Shown in pieces: positions 56,646 to 64,000 of a stretch of 64,000 bases of DNA. Both the position numbers and the translations under genes were made by a program. Under the pieces are notes generated by a model, which was not told the origin of the DNA, did not search any database, and saw only the letters and a list, made by a program, of their open reading frames with translations. How positions within the stretch are numbered: position 1 is the stretch's first letter; every line of letters begins with the position of its first letter. This DNA comes from Oscillospiraceae bacterium (GTDB taxonomy: Bacteria > Bacillota > Clostridia > Oscillospirales > SIG627). The DNA lies in the NCBI GenBank assembly GCA_015065325.1, contig SVQO01000007.1, positions 1 to 64,000 of the forward strand. The letters are read 5' to 3'.

Positions 56646-58421
56646 TTAGTCACGAACCTTGATATGCACTTCTCTGAGCTGTTGCTCGGTTACTTCTCCG
56701 GGAGCGCCCATCATCAGATCCTGAGCATTTCCGTTAAGGGGGAAGGCAATAACGTCTCTGATGGTTTCCTCCTCGGCGATCAGCATTACCATTCTGTCAA
56801 CACCGGGGGCCATACCTGCGTGGGGAGGAGCGCCGAAGGAAAATGCGGTGTAAAGCGCACCGAATTTTGCCTTTAGCTCGTCTTCGCCGTAACCTGCGAT
56901 GGCAAAAGCTTTTCTCATGATCTCGGGATTGTGATTTCGAACTGCTCCGGAGGAGAGCTCAACACCGTTGCAAACGATGTCATACTGATAAGCAAAGATG
57001 TCCAAAGGATCTTTGTTTTCGAGTGCTTCCATACCGCCCTGAGGCATAGAGAAGGGGTTGTGCGTAAAGTCAATCTTGCCGGTTTCTTCGTTCTTTTCGT
57101 ACATGGGGAAGTCAACGATAAAGCAGAATTCAAAGGAGTCGTTCTTGATCAGACCAAGTTCGTTTCCGATCCAGGTTCTCATTTCTCCTGCAAGACGGTT
57201 GATCACGTTTGCCGCATCGCTGATAAAGAACAGACTTTCTCCTTCCTGAATGCCGACAAGCTCTGTAAGCTCTGCCTTTTGCTCTTCGGTAAGGAATTTT
57301 GCAATGGGACCCTTATATTCGCCTTCTTCGAGGGTAATGTAACCGATACCGAACTTCATGCCGATGCTTCTGGAATAAGCGTCGATTGCCTTTTCGAAGG
57401 CTTTCTTTCCGTCGCCGTCACCGTCCTTCTTAACGAGATAGTTTGCTACGATACCGCGAACGAGCTTGTTCTTGAAGGGGACAGTTCTGCCGTTGATGGT
57501 GAGAAATTCGTGCTTGGCAAAGAAATCGGTCAGGTCCTGAATGAGAAGGGGATTGCGCAGGTCGGGTTTGTCGGAGCCGTACTTCATCATAGCATCTGCA
57601 AAGGTGATGCGGCGGAAGGGGGGCTCGGAAACTTTTTTATCAGAGAACTTTTTGAAGGTATTATATACAACCTTTTCAGCAACTGCGAAAACATCCTCCT
57701 GGGTGGCAAAGCTCATTTCAAAATCAAGCTGATAGAATTCTCCGGGAGATCTGTCCTGACGTGCATCCTCATCACGGAAGCAGGGGGCGATCTGGAAATA
57801 GCGGTCGAAACCGGAAGCCATCAGCAGCTGCTTGAACTGTTGGGGAGCCTGAGGAAGCGCATAGAATTTTCCCTTATGCTTACGGCTGGGCACCAGATAG
57901 TCTCTTGCGCCCTCGGGAGAAGAAGCGGTCAGAATGGGGGTGTTGATCTCCATAAAGCCCATATCTTCCATCTGACGGCGCAGATAAGAGACGATCTTAG
58001 AGCGAAGCACGATGTTATCGTGGATTTTTCGATTTCTCAGATCCAGATATCTGTATTTCAGTCTTACTTCCTCTCGGGTCTGCGTAGAAGCGTCGATTTC
58101 AAAGGGCAGACCCAGCTGACAGGGACCAAGGACCTCAATGCGTGCAGCCTTAACCTCGATTAAGCCGGTGTCGAGCTTTGCGTTTACGGTGTCCTCGTCG
58201 CGGCGCATAACCTCGCCTTCAACAAGAATTACGGTCTCCTTGGGCATACCTTGGATCATCTTATCATCTGAAAGCACGACTTGGGTAATACCATAGTGGT
58301 CACGAAGATCCACAAACAAAACGCCGCCGTGGTCGCGAACGGTGTCGATCCAACCGGTCAGAGTTACTTTCTGTCCGATGTGGTCAACTCTCAGATCGTT
58401 ACAAGTGTGAGTTCTCAGCAT
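56646..58421 (-). CDS. aspS: Aspartyl-tRNA synthetase, bacterial type, predicted non-discriminating
   Basis: GWIDTVRDHGGVLFVDLRDHYG; FRDEDARQDRSPGEFYQLDFEMSF; GAPPHAGMAPGVDRMVML. Confidence 0.97.
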   Translation of the reverse strand: MLRTHTCNDLRVDHIGQKVTLTGWIDTVRDHGGVLFVDLRDHYGITQVVLSDDKMIQGMPKETVILVEGEVMRRDEDTVNAKLDTGLIEVKAARIEVLGPCQLGLPFEIDASTQTREEVRLKYRYLDLRNRKIHDNIVLRSKIVSYLRRQMEDMGFMEINTPILTASSPEGARDYLVPSRKHKGKFYALPQAPQQFKQLLMASGFDRYFQIAPCFRDEDARQDRSPGEFYQLDFEMSFATQEDVFAVAEKVVYNTFKKFSDKKVSEPPFRRITFADAMMKYGSDKPDLRNPLLIQDLTDFFAKHEFLTINGRTVPFKNKLVRGIVANYLVKKDGDGDGKKAFEKAIDAYSRSIGMKFGIGYITLEEGEYKGPIAKFLTEEQKAELTELVGIQEGESLFFISDAANVINRLAGEMRTWIGNELGLIKNDSFEFCFIVDFPMYEKNEETGKIDFTHNPFSMPQGGMEALENKDPLDIFAYQYDIVCNGVELSSGAVRNHNPEIMRKAFAIAGYGEDELKAKFGALYTAFSFGAPPHAGMAPGVDRMVMLIAEEETIRDVIAFPLNGNAQDLMMGAPGEVTEQQLREVHIKVRD

Positions 58422-58477
58422 AATTTTTTCCTCCGTATCATAGTATCTGCTTTTCGTTTGGTTTTATGGGGAGAAAA

Positions 58478-58714
58478 CAAAAAACCTTTCGCCCCAAGCA
58501 TGGGACGAAAGGTAAACTTCCGCGATACCACCCAAATTGACCGAAAAGGTCCTCTCATTTTCATCCTTACGGGATGAGCGTGCGGTTCTAATCACCCGGG
58601 GGCTTTCTTCCGCAAACTCCGGAGTGTTTTTCTCGAAAAGGCTTTGCCGAATTTCCACCGCCATCGGCTCTCTGAAAAAGCTGATTTTTCGATACTCTCT
58701 CCATCTACGTATAG
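58478..58714 (-). ncRNA. T-box leader upstream of aspS-gatCAB; apparent AAC (Asn) specifier
   Basis: Reverse strand T-box TGGGTGGTATCGCG; stem I base GGAG/CTCC; AGAGAGTA and GAAA-AAC-A specifier-loop arrangement; downstream terminator. Confidence 0.92.
58481..58513 (-). terminator. T-box attenuator terminator
   Basis: acctttcgtccca-tgc-ttggggcgaaaggtttttt. Confidence 0.88.
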
Positions 58715-58718
58715 GGTA

Positions 58719-58748
58719 ATTATATCACGGATACATAGTTTTTGTCAA
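58719..58748 (-). promoter_or_regulatory. Sigma-70-type promoter for T-box-aspS transcript
   Basis: Reverse strand TTGACA-18 bp-TATAAT. Confidence 0.8.
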
Positions 58749-58921
58749 TAATTTCTAAATAAAAAGTTTTGCTTTCTATGTTTATCAATTATATTGAGTA
58801 TCATCTTGCGAACGAATCTTTTTTCGAGGTTCAACAGGAACAAAACTTTACGACACATCAACTTTTTCAATGGAAAACTGCTAAGGAAAAATAAGATTTT
58901 CGCCTCGATTTTCATAAATTA

Positions 58922-58963
58922 TAAAGACAAAAGGAGAGGGAACCACTCTCCTTTTGTCTTTAT
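58922..58963. terminator. Intrinsic terminator downstream of metH
   Basis: aaagacaaaaggagag-ggaacca-ctctccttttgtcttt. Confidence 0.8.
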
Positions 58964-61369
58964 TTATTTCCGCTGTTCGATCAACTCAGCCCAACGGACG
59001 GCTGCCATAGCGTCGGGTGCATAATGATCTGCACCAATAGTTTTTGCATATTCTTCAGTGAGGACAGCGCCGCCAACGATCACCTTGCACCAAGGCGCTT
59101 TTTTATGCAAAAGGCGAACGGTTTCTTCCATTGCGGGAACGGTGGTGGTCATCAGAGCAGAAAGTCCTGCAAAAGGAGCTTTGACTTCAATTACTTTTTC
59201 CACAAATATATTGGGGGCAACGTCTTTACCGAGATCGATCACGTCAAAGCCGTAGTTTTCCAACAATAGCTTTACGATGTTTTTGCCAATGTCATGAATG
59301 TCACCTTTTACGGTGGCAAGGACAAATTTTGCTTTTTTTCCTGTGCTTTCCGTTTCGGACAGTGCGGCTTTAATCACTTCAAAAGCACTTTTTGCCGCTT
59401 CTGCACTCATCAAAAGCTGAGGAAGAAATATGCGCTTTTCTTCAAAGCCAACGCCAACCTTGTTTAGGGCAGGGATGATCTCGCTATTGACGACATCAAG
59501 GGGAGCTTTCGTTTGGACCAACTTCTCGGTCAGATCTTTTGCTTGTTCACAAAGGCCTTTTTGAATGGCTCCCTGCAGATCCTTCGTATTGACATCTGCT
59601 TCCTTGATCCTTATCGGCGCTGCTGCCGTGGTTTGAAATTCATCTGCGTGAGCGATGTAGTCTGCGCAGTTATCGTCCAGCCCGCGGAGAGCACGAAACG
59701 CAAAATACGTTTTCATCATATCTGCGGAAAAGGGATTCATAATTGCGGCAGAGAGTCCGTTTTCAAGTGCCATGGCAAAAAACGTACCGTTAATGGCGTC
59801 GCGAACGGGAAGACCGAAAGAGATATTTGATACGCCCAGAGAGGTGTGACAACCCATTTTTTCGCGAATATGGCGCAAAGCCGTTAACGTTTCAACTGCC
59901 GCCCTTGAATCTGCACTGACTGTCAATGCCAGGGTATCAAAGATCAGATCCTTTTTATGAATTCCGTATTCTTCCGCCTTGGTTAGAATTTTTTCAGCAA
60001 TTTCGATTCGTTTTTCGGCAGTCTCGGGAATACCGCTTTCATCCAAGGTAAGGCATACGACGACACCGCCGTACTTTTTTGCCAACGGGAAGATCGCTTC
60101 CATGCTTTCAAGCTTCCCGCTGACGGAGTTGATCATTGCTTTCCCGTTGTAGCGGCGAAGCGCTTGCTCCATTGCGTTCGGATCAGCGGTATCAATCTGC
60201 AGGGGGAGATCAAGAATGGCTTGAAGCTCCGTTACCGCACTTGTCAGCATCGCCGCTTCGTCAATTTCCGGTAGACCTACGTTGACATCCAGAATGTGAA
60301 CTTCTTTTTCTTTTTGTTTCACTCCCTCGTTCAGGATGTAAGCCATATCGTTTTCTGCCAAAGCCTGTTTGAATCTTTTTTTGCCGGTCGGGTTGATTCG
60401 TTCGCCGATGAGGATCGGCTCATTGCCGAATTTTACAGTGTGGCTGTAAGAGGATACGATAGTATTATTTTTCAGCGAAATCGGAATAGGCGAGTATCCT
60501 TCGATTTTTTTTGCGAGGGCAGAAATGTATTCGGGAGTGGTGCCGCAGCAACCGCCGACTGCACGAACGCCCATTTTCACAATTTCTGAAAGATCTTTTG
60601 CGAATTCTTCTGCGGTTACGTTATAAACCGTAGCCCCGTTTTCCATTTTAGGAAGCCCGGCGTTGGGTTTCAGTAGGACGGGAACGGACGCGGCTTCGAG
60701 GAGTTTTTTTGCAACACCGATCAACTGCTTGGGACCGAGGGAGCAGTTTGCACCAACGGCGTCAGCACCAAGTCCCTCCAGCATTGCGACCATTGCTTCA
60801 GGGGTGGCACCCGTCATTAGCTTTTCATCCGCACCGTAGGCGTTGGAAACGATAACGGGGAGGTCGCAAGATTCTTTGGCAGCCAAAAGTGCAGCCTTCG
60901 TTTCATAACTGTCGTTCATGGTTTCGATAAAAACGAGATCGACGCCGGCCTTTACACCGATATTTATGCTTTTTTTGAAAACGTTGACTGCTTCTTCAAA
61001 ATCCAGATCACCGTAAGGCTTGAGAAGCTTACCGGTAGGACCCAGATCGAGGGCAATAAAGGTTTCCTTTTTTGTGTTTGAAGCAAGAACCGCTGCTTTT
61101 GCGTTATCAACTGCGGCAAAGATTATTTCATTGAGCTCATTGTCGTCAAACTTTAAGCAGTTTGCGCCGAAGGTATTTGTGGAGATCACGTTGCTTCCTG
61201 CGTCGAGATATGCAGTGTGAATTTCACGAATCACCTCGGGGTGCGATACGTTCCACCGTTCGGGAAGTTCGCCGGGCAAAAGGCCCTTATTTTGCAGAAG
61301 TGTACCCATTCCGCCGTCTAAAATGACAAGATTGTTTTTTAAAAATTTTTTGAACGTCATATAAATCAC
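58964..61369 (-). CDS. metH: Cobalamin-dependent methionine synthase without C-terminal activation domain
   Basis: LDGGMGTLLQNKGL Hcy-binding; VGGCCGTTPEYI; GERINPTGKKRFKQAL pterin-binding; VKGDIHDIGKNIVKLLLENYGFDVIDLGKDV B12-binding (DxHxxG). Confidence 0.96.
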   Translation of the reverse strand: MIYMTFKKFLKNNLVILDGGMGTLLQNKGLLPGELPERWNVSHPEVIREIHTAYLDAGSNVISTNTFGANCLKFDDNELNEIIFAAVDNAKAAVLASNTKKETFIALDLGPTGKLLKPYGDLDFEEAVNVFKKSINIGVKAGVDLVFIETMNDSYETKAALLAAKESCDLPVIVSNAYGADEKLMTGATPEAMVAMLEGLGADAVGANCSLGPKQLIGVAKKLLEAASVPVLLKPNAGLPKMENGATVYNVTAEEFAKDLSEIVKMGVRAVGGCCGTTPEYISALAKKIEGYSPIPISLKNNTIVSSYSHTVKFGNEPILIGERINPTGKKRFKQALAENDMAYILNEGVKQKEKEVHILDVNVGLPEIDEAAMLTSAVTELQAILDLPLQIDTADPNAMEQALRRYNGKAMINSVSGKLESMEAIFPLAKKYGGVVVCLTLDESGIPETAEKRIEIAEKILTKAEEYGIHKKDLIFDTLALTVSADSRAAVETLTALRHIREKMGCHTSLGVSNISFGLPVRDAINGTFFAMALENGLSAAIMNPFSADMMKTYFAFRALRGLDDNCADYIAHADEFQTTAAAPIRIKEADVNTKDLQGAIQKGLCEQAKDLTEKLVQTKAPLDVVNSEIIPALNKVGVGFEEKRIFLPQLLMSAEAAKSAFEVIKAALSETESTGKKAKFVLATVKGDIHDIGKNIVKLLLENYGFDVIDLGKDVAPNIFVEKVIEVKAPFAGLSALMTTTVPAMEETVRLLHKKAPWCKVIVGGAVLTEEYAKTIGADHYAPDAMAAVRWAELIEQRK

Positions 61370-61971
61370 TTACTCTCTGATTTTTTGATACCGACAAAAG
61401 CGGTCACGGATTTTGATGGGGAAAGCAGAAGACTCTCGTTGAGATAGACGCCAATCGTTTGATTGGTATTGAGTAAAGCCAGGATTTCCTTCTGATAATC
61501 CAATGGTAGATCTCCGTATCCCGGGCTGAATCGCGGTGTGAACGCAAACCCTTGTTCGTGTTGAATTTTTTTGCAAAAGGTGTCGCACAGTGCCTCAACT
61601 CGCTCTGTTCCGATGCTATGTAGCATTAGAGCCTTGGCAGGGGAGAGTGATTTGTATTTTTCTATCAATCTGTCAATTTTAAGACCTGCACTGGCAACCA
61701 TCAAGATCACGCTGTCACATTGTCGGAGATTTTTTTCAAGATCCTTGGATTCGATCCTCATATTTCCGATACAAAGCATTTTGTTTTCTCGTGTGATGCT
61801 GAAAACTCTATATGCCACTCTTTCGCTGAAAATATCTTTGCATTCAGCAAGACATTCGCGCAGAAGCTTGTCTGTTTCGTTCGAGGGCTTTGCAACTCCT
61901 GAATATCGTAGGATTTCTTTTACGGAAACAGGCGGCAGGGAGCAGTTTTCAATGAAAACAGGAGAAATCAT
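61366..61971 (-). CDS. Stand-alone methionine synthase activation-domain-like protein
   Basis: SVILMVASAGLKIDRLIEKYKSLSPAKALMLHSIGTERVEALCD; RFSPGYGDLPLDYQKEIL; ATGA overlap with metH. Confidence 0.85.
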   Translation of the reverse strand: MISPVFIENCSLPPVSVKEILRYSGVAKPSNETDKLLRECLAECKDIFSERVAYRVFSITRENKMLCIGNMRIESKDLEKNLRQCDSVILMVASAGLKIDRLIEKYKSLSPAKALMLHSIGTERVEALCDTFCKKIQHEQGFAFTPRFSPGYGDLPLDYQKEILALLNTNQTIGVYLNESLLLSPSKSVTAFVGIKKSESK

Positions 61972-62846
61972 TTGCCCAAAATATCGGAAAGATTGGCTTG
62001 AATTTTTGCAGCTACGTCAGGCTTATTCATAGAATAAACGTGAACGCCGTTGATTCCGTTCGCGTACAGATCGATGATCTGGTCTGTGGCGTAGGCGATG
62101 CCGGCTTGTTTCATGGCATCGGGATCCGAGCCGAATTTATCCACAAGACTTTTGAACCTCTGGGGCATAAAGGAGCCGGAAAGTTGAATTGCTCTTGAGA
62201 CCTGATTCGCGTTTGTGATCGGCATAATGCCCGGAATGATGGGGACGGTAACGCCTGCTTCGCGAATCTTGTAAAGGAAATTGTAAAGAAGATTATTGTC
62301 GAAAAACATTTGAGTTGTCAGAAATTCGCATCCCGCATCAACCTTTTCTTTCAGGTATTTAATATCTTCTTTCTGATTTTGACTTTCGGGATGGATCTCC
62401 GGATAACAAGCGCCGCCAATACAAAAATCCGGGTTTTCCGATTTCAATTCAAAGATCAGATCTGTGGCGTGTTTATAATCCCAACCGCTTCTGTCTGCAT
62501 TCAAAAGATTTGCGGGAATATCTCCTCGAAGTGCCATAATGTTCTCAATGCCGGCTTTGCGAATTTCAAGAATCTTTTCTTTTACGGTAGCTCGTGTAGA
62601 AGAAACGCATGTCAAGTGGGCAAGCGTAGGAACTCCGTGAAGAGCCTTGATATTCTTTGAAATTTCAAGTGTATATTTACTTGTTCCGCCGCCGGCTCCG
62701 TAGGTTACGCTCATAAAAGAAGGACGGAGCTTTGCGATCTCTTCAACGGCAAGCCTTACGCTTTCAAAGCTGCTTTCTGTTTTGGGAGGGAAAACCTCGA
62801 AGGATAGAGTAAGCTTATCTGATTTTAATACGTCGGTGATTTTCAT
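61968..62846 (-). CDS. metF: Methylenetetrahydrofolate reductase
   Basis: LSFEVFPPKTESSFESV; FMSVTYGAGGGTSKYT; HLTCVSSTRA; LRGDIPANLL. Confidence 0.96.
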   Translation of the reverse strand: MKITDVLKSDKLTLSFEVFPPKTESSFESVRLAVEEIAKLRPSFMSVTYGAGGGTSKYTLEISKNIKALHGVPTLAHLTCVSSTRATVKEKILEIRKAGIENIMALRGDIPANLLNADRSGWDYKHATDLIFELKSENPDFCIGGACYPEIHPESQNQKEDIKYLKEKVDAGCEFLTTQMFFDNNLLYNFLYKIREAGVTVPIIPGIMPITNANQVSRAIQLSGSFMPQRFKSLVDKFGSDPDAMKQAGIAYATDQIIDLYANGINGVHVYSMNKPDVAAKIQANLSDILGK

Positions 62847-62850
62847 AAAA

Positions 62851-63234
62851 TCATTCCTTTTCTGTTTCAAGATCTTTTTTTGTTTTTGTCAGACGATGAC
62901 TCATAGCAATCAATCCATAGAGCTCATCCGAATCGGTTTTGGAGTTGATTTCAACGGTGATCCACTTTTCTTTATTCATGTGGTAAGCCGGATGAAAGCC
63001 TTTCTTCCCGCGTAAAATATCGCCGAGGATAGGATCAACTTTCAAATTGACTACGGTAACGGGTTCGTTGCCGTTTAACCCTAAAACCCTTGGATCAAGC
63101 TCCATTACGACTGCAAACCACTTTCTTCCGCTAGGGTGGCGGTAAATAGCCGTTGCAGGATTCTTTGCAAACAATCGTTCCGCCGATACCCCGTAGGTAT
63201 CATGAATCTGTTTATCAAGTTCAAATCTAGTCAT
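62851..63234 (-). CDS. MmcQ/YjbR-family protein
   Basis: HPSGRKWFAVVMEL; VNLKVDPIL; GFHPAYHMNKEKWITVEI. Confidence 0.88.
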   Translation of the reverse strand: MTRFELDKQIHDTYGVSAERLFAKNPATAIYRHPSGRKWFAVVMELDPRVLGLNGNEPVTVVNLKVDPILGDILRGKKGFHPAYHMNKEKWITVEINSKTDSDELYGLIAMSHRLTKTKKDLETEKE

Positions 63235-63299
63235 CTTATTGCCTTTGTAAATTTATTCAATTTATCTTAACACATTGGCGAAAAAAATGCAAGAATATA

Positions 63300-63336
63300 C
63301 ATAAAAAAGCTGTGCGCGAAAGCACAGCTTTTTTAA
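63300..63336 (-). terminator. Intrinsic terminator downstream of SGNH hydrolase
   Basis: aaaaaagctgtgc-gcgaaa-gcacagctttttt. Confidence 0.8.
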
Positions 63337-64000
63337 TCAAAGAATATTAAGAAATTTGCGGAAAGGTGGAAGCATTGCTTCCGCCCAAATTCGGCAGCCT
63401 TCTTCGTTGGGATGCTTTTCGTATTTGCTTTTTCCTTCCCACTGGGAGTAATCCACAAGAAGAGGTGCAATATGAAAGAATCCGTCTGCTTCGTTGGAAA
63501 GCTCGTTTACAAGGTATTGGTTGATTGCATTCCAACGCTCAAGATAATCGTCCTGCCAGTCAAAGGGAGGAACGGAAATCAGAAAAACCTTGATCCCTGC
63601 GTCTTTAAGCTTTTTGACGATCGTGGCAAAGTCTTTTTTCATACCTTCTACGCTTCTGCCGCGTCCTACGTCATTGCTTCCATAGGCAACGACCACCGCA
63701 TCCATTTGCTTGGCTTTAAAGAGCCAGGCTCCGTCACTTGCGGCATCTTGTCCCTTTCCATAGCCGATGCCGAGATTCCAGTAAGAGAATTCCTCTCCGA
63801 TGGAATCACTGATAAGAGCATTCCAATGGGTATAAGCATTAGATGGAGTTCCGACGCCCTGTGTAATGGAATCACCAAGATAACCGATTTTTTTTCTGAC
63901 CTTGCGGTCACATCCGATCATTCCGGGGATCGGTACGCGTTTGTCAGGAACGAAACGTCCGTTTTCCAGCGTAAAAATCGGCAAAATGGATTCCCAATGG
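63337..64000 (-). CDS. SGNH/GDSL hydrolase, 5' truncated by window edge
   Basis: IGYLGDSITQGVGTPSNAYTHW (GDS); VVAYGSNDVGRG; ORF stays open (HWESILPIFTLENG) to the window edge. Confidence 0.88.
   Translation of the reverse strand, partial: HWESILPIFTLENGRFVPDKRVPIPGMIGCDRKVRKKIGYLGDSITQGVGTPSNAYTHWNALISDSIGEEFSYWNLGIGYGKGQDAASDGAWLFKAKQMDAVVVAYGSNDVGRGRSVEGMKKDFATIVKKLKDAGIKVFLISVPPFDWQDDYLERWNAINQYLVNELSNEADGFFHIAPLLVDYSQWEGKSKYEKHPNEEGCRIWAEAMLPPFRKFLNIL

Noticed and set aside
56931-58163. 410-aa + strand ORF opposite aspS
   Set aside because: Antisense shadow of aspS; no domain-like motifs.
58585-58625. Possible tRNA T-arm (gcggttctaatcacccgggg)
   Set aside because: Part of the T-box leader; no cloverleaf around it.
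63235-63302. SAM or cobalamin riboswitch upstream of the metF-metH cluster
   Set aside because: Searched by eye; the leader is short and AT-rich with no SAM or B12-box motif.

Overview
This 64 kb window looks like a chromosomal segment of a low-to-moderate-GC anaerobic Firmicute, probably a gut Clostridia lineage (inferred from gene content). It is densely coded and mostly housekeeping: cell wall (murA, PBP1A), replication (dnaE, holB), K+ uptake (Ktr), folate and one-carbon genes (folT-folC, metF-metH, pflB-pflA), tRNA biology (tadA, tgt, aspS-gatCAB), GlcNAc catabolism, and a few accessory secreted or sugar-active genes. I found no mobile elements, CRISPR arrays, rRNAs or convincing tRNA genes. 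Three cis-regulatory RNAs can be read directly: a THF riboswitch before folT-folC, overlapping the tadA stop codon; a ZTP (pfl) riboswitch before pflB-pflA; and a T-box before aspS-gatCAB with an apparent AAC (Asn) specifier. The most unusual observation is in that operon. The 395-aa GatA-like subunit is an intact ORF but lacks the whole Ser/cis-Ser/Lys amidase triad (nucleophile position is Ala, Lys position is Asp, no Ser between residues 54 and 117). It lies beside a normal-looking GatB, a GatC, and an AspRS with a non-discriminating-type signature. This suggests an Asp-tRNA(Asn) amidotransferase with a pseudo-amidase subunit. Other notable items are a ~1843-aa secreted beta-helix-like protein with a C-terminal NlpC/P60-like domain, two unannotated small ORFs (40-aa zinc ribbon, 46-aa peptide), and an 838-aa-ORF phosphodiester-glycosidase-like fusion.
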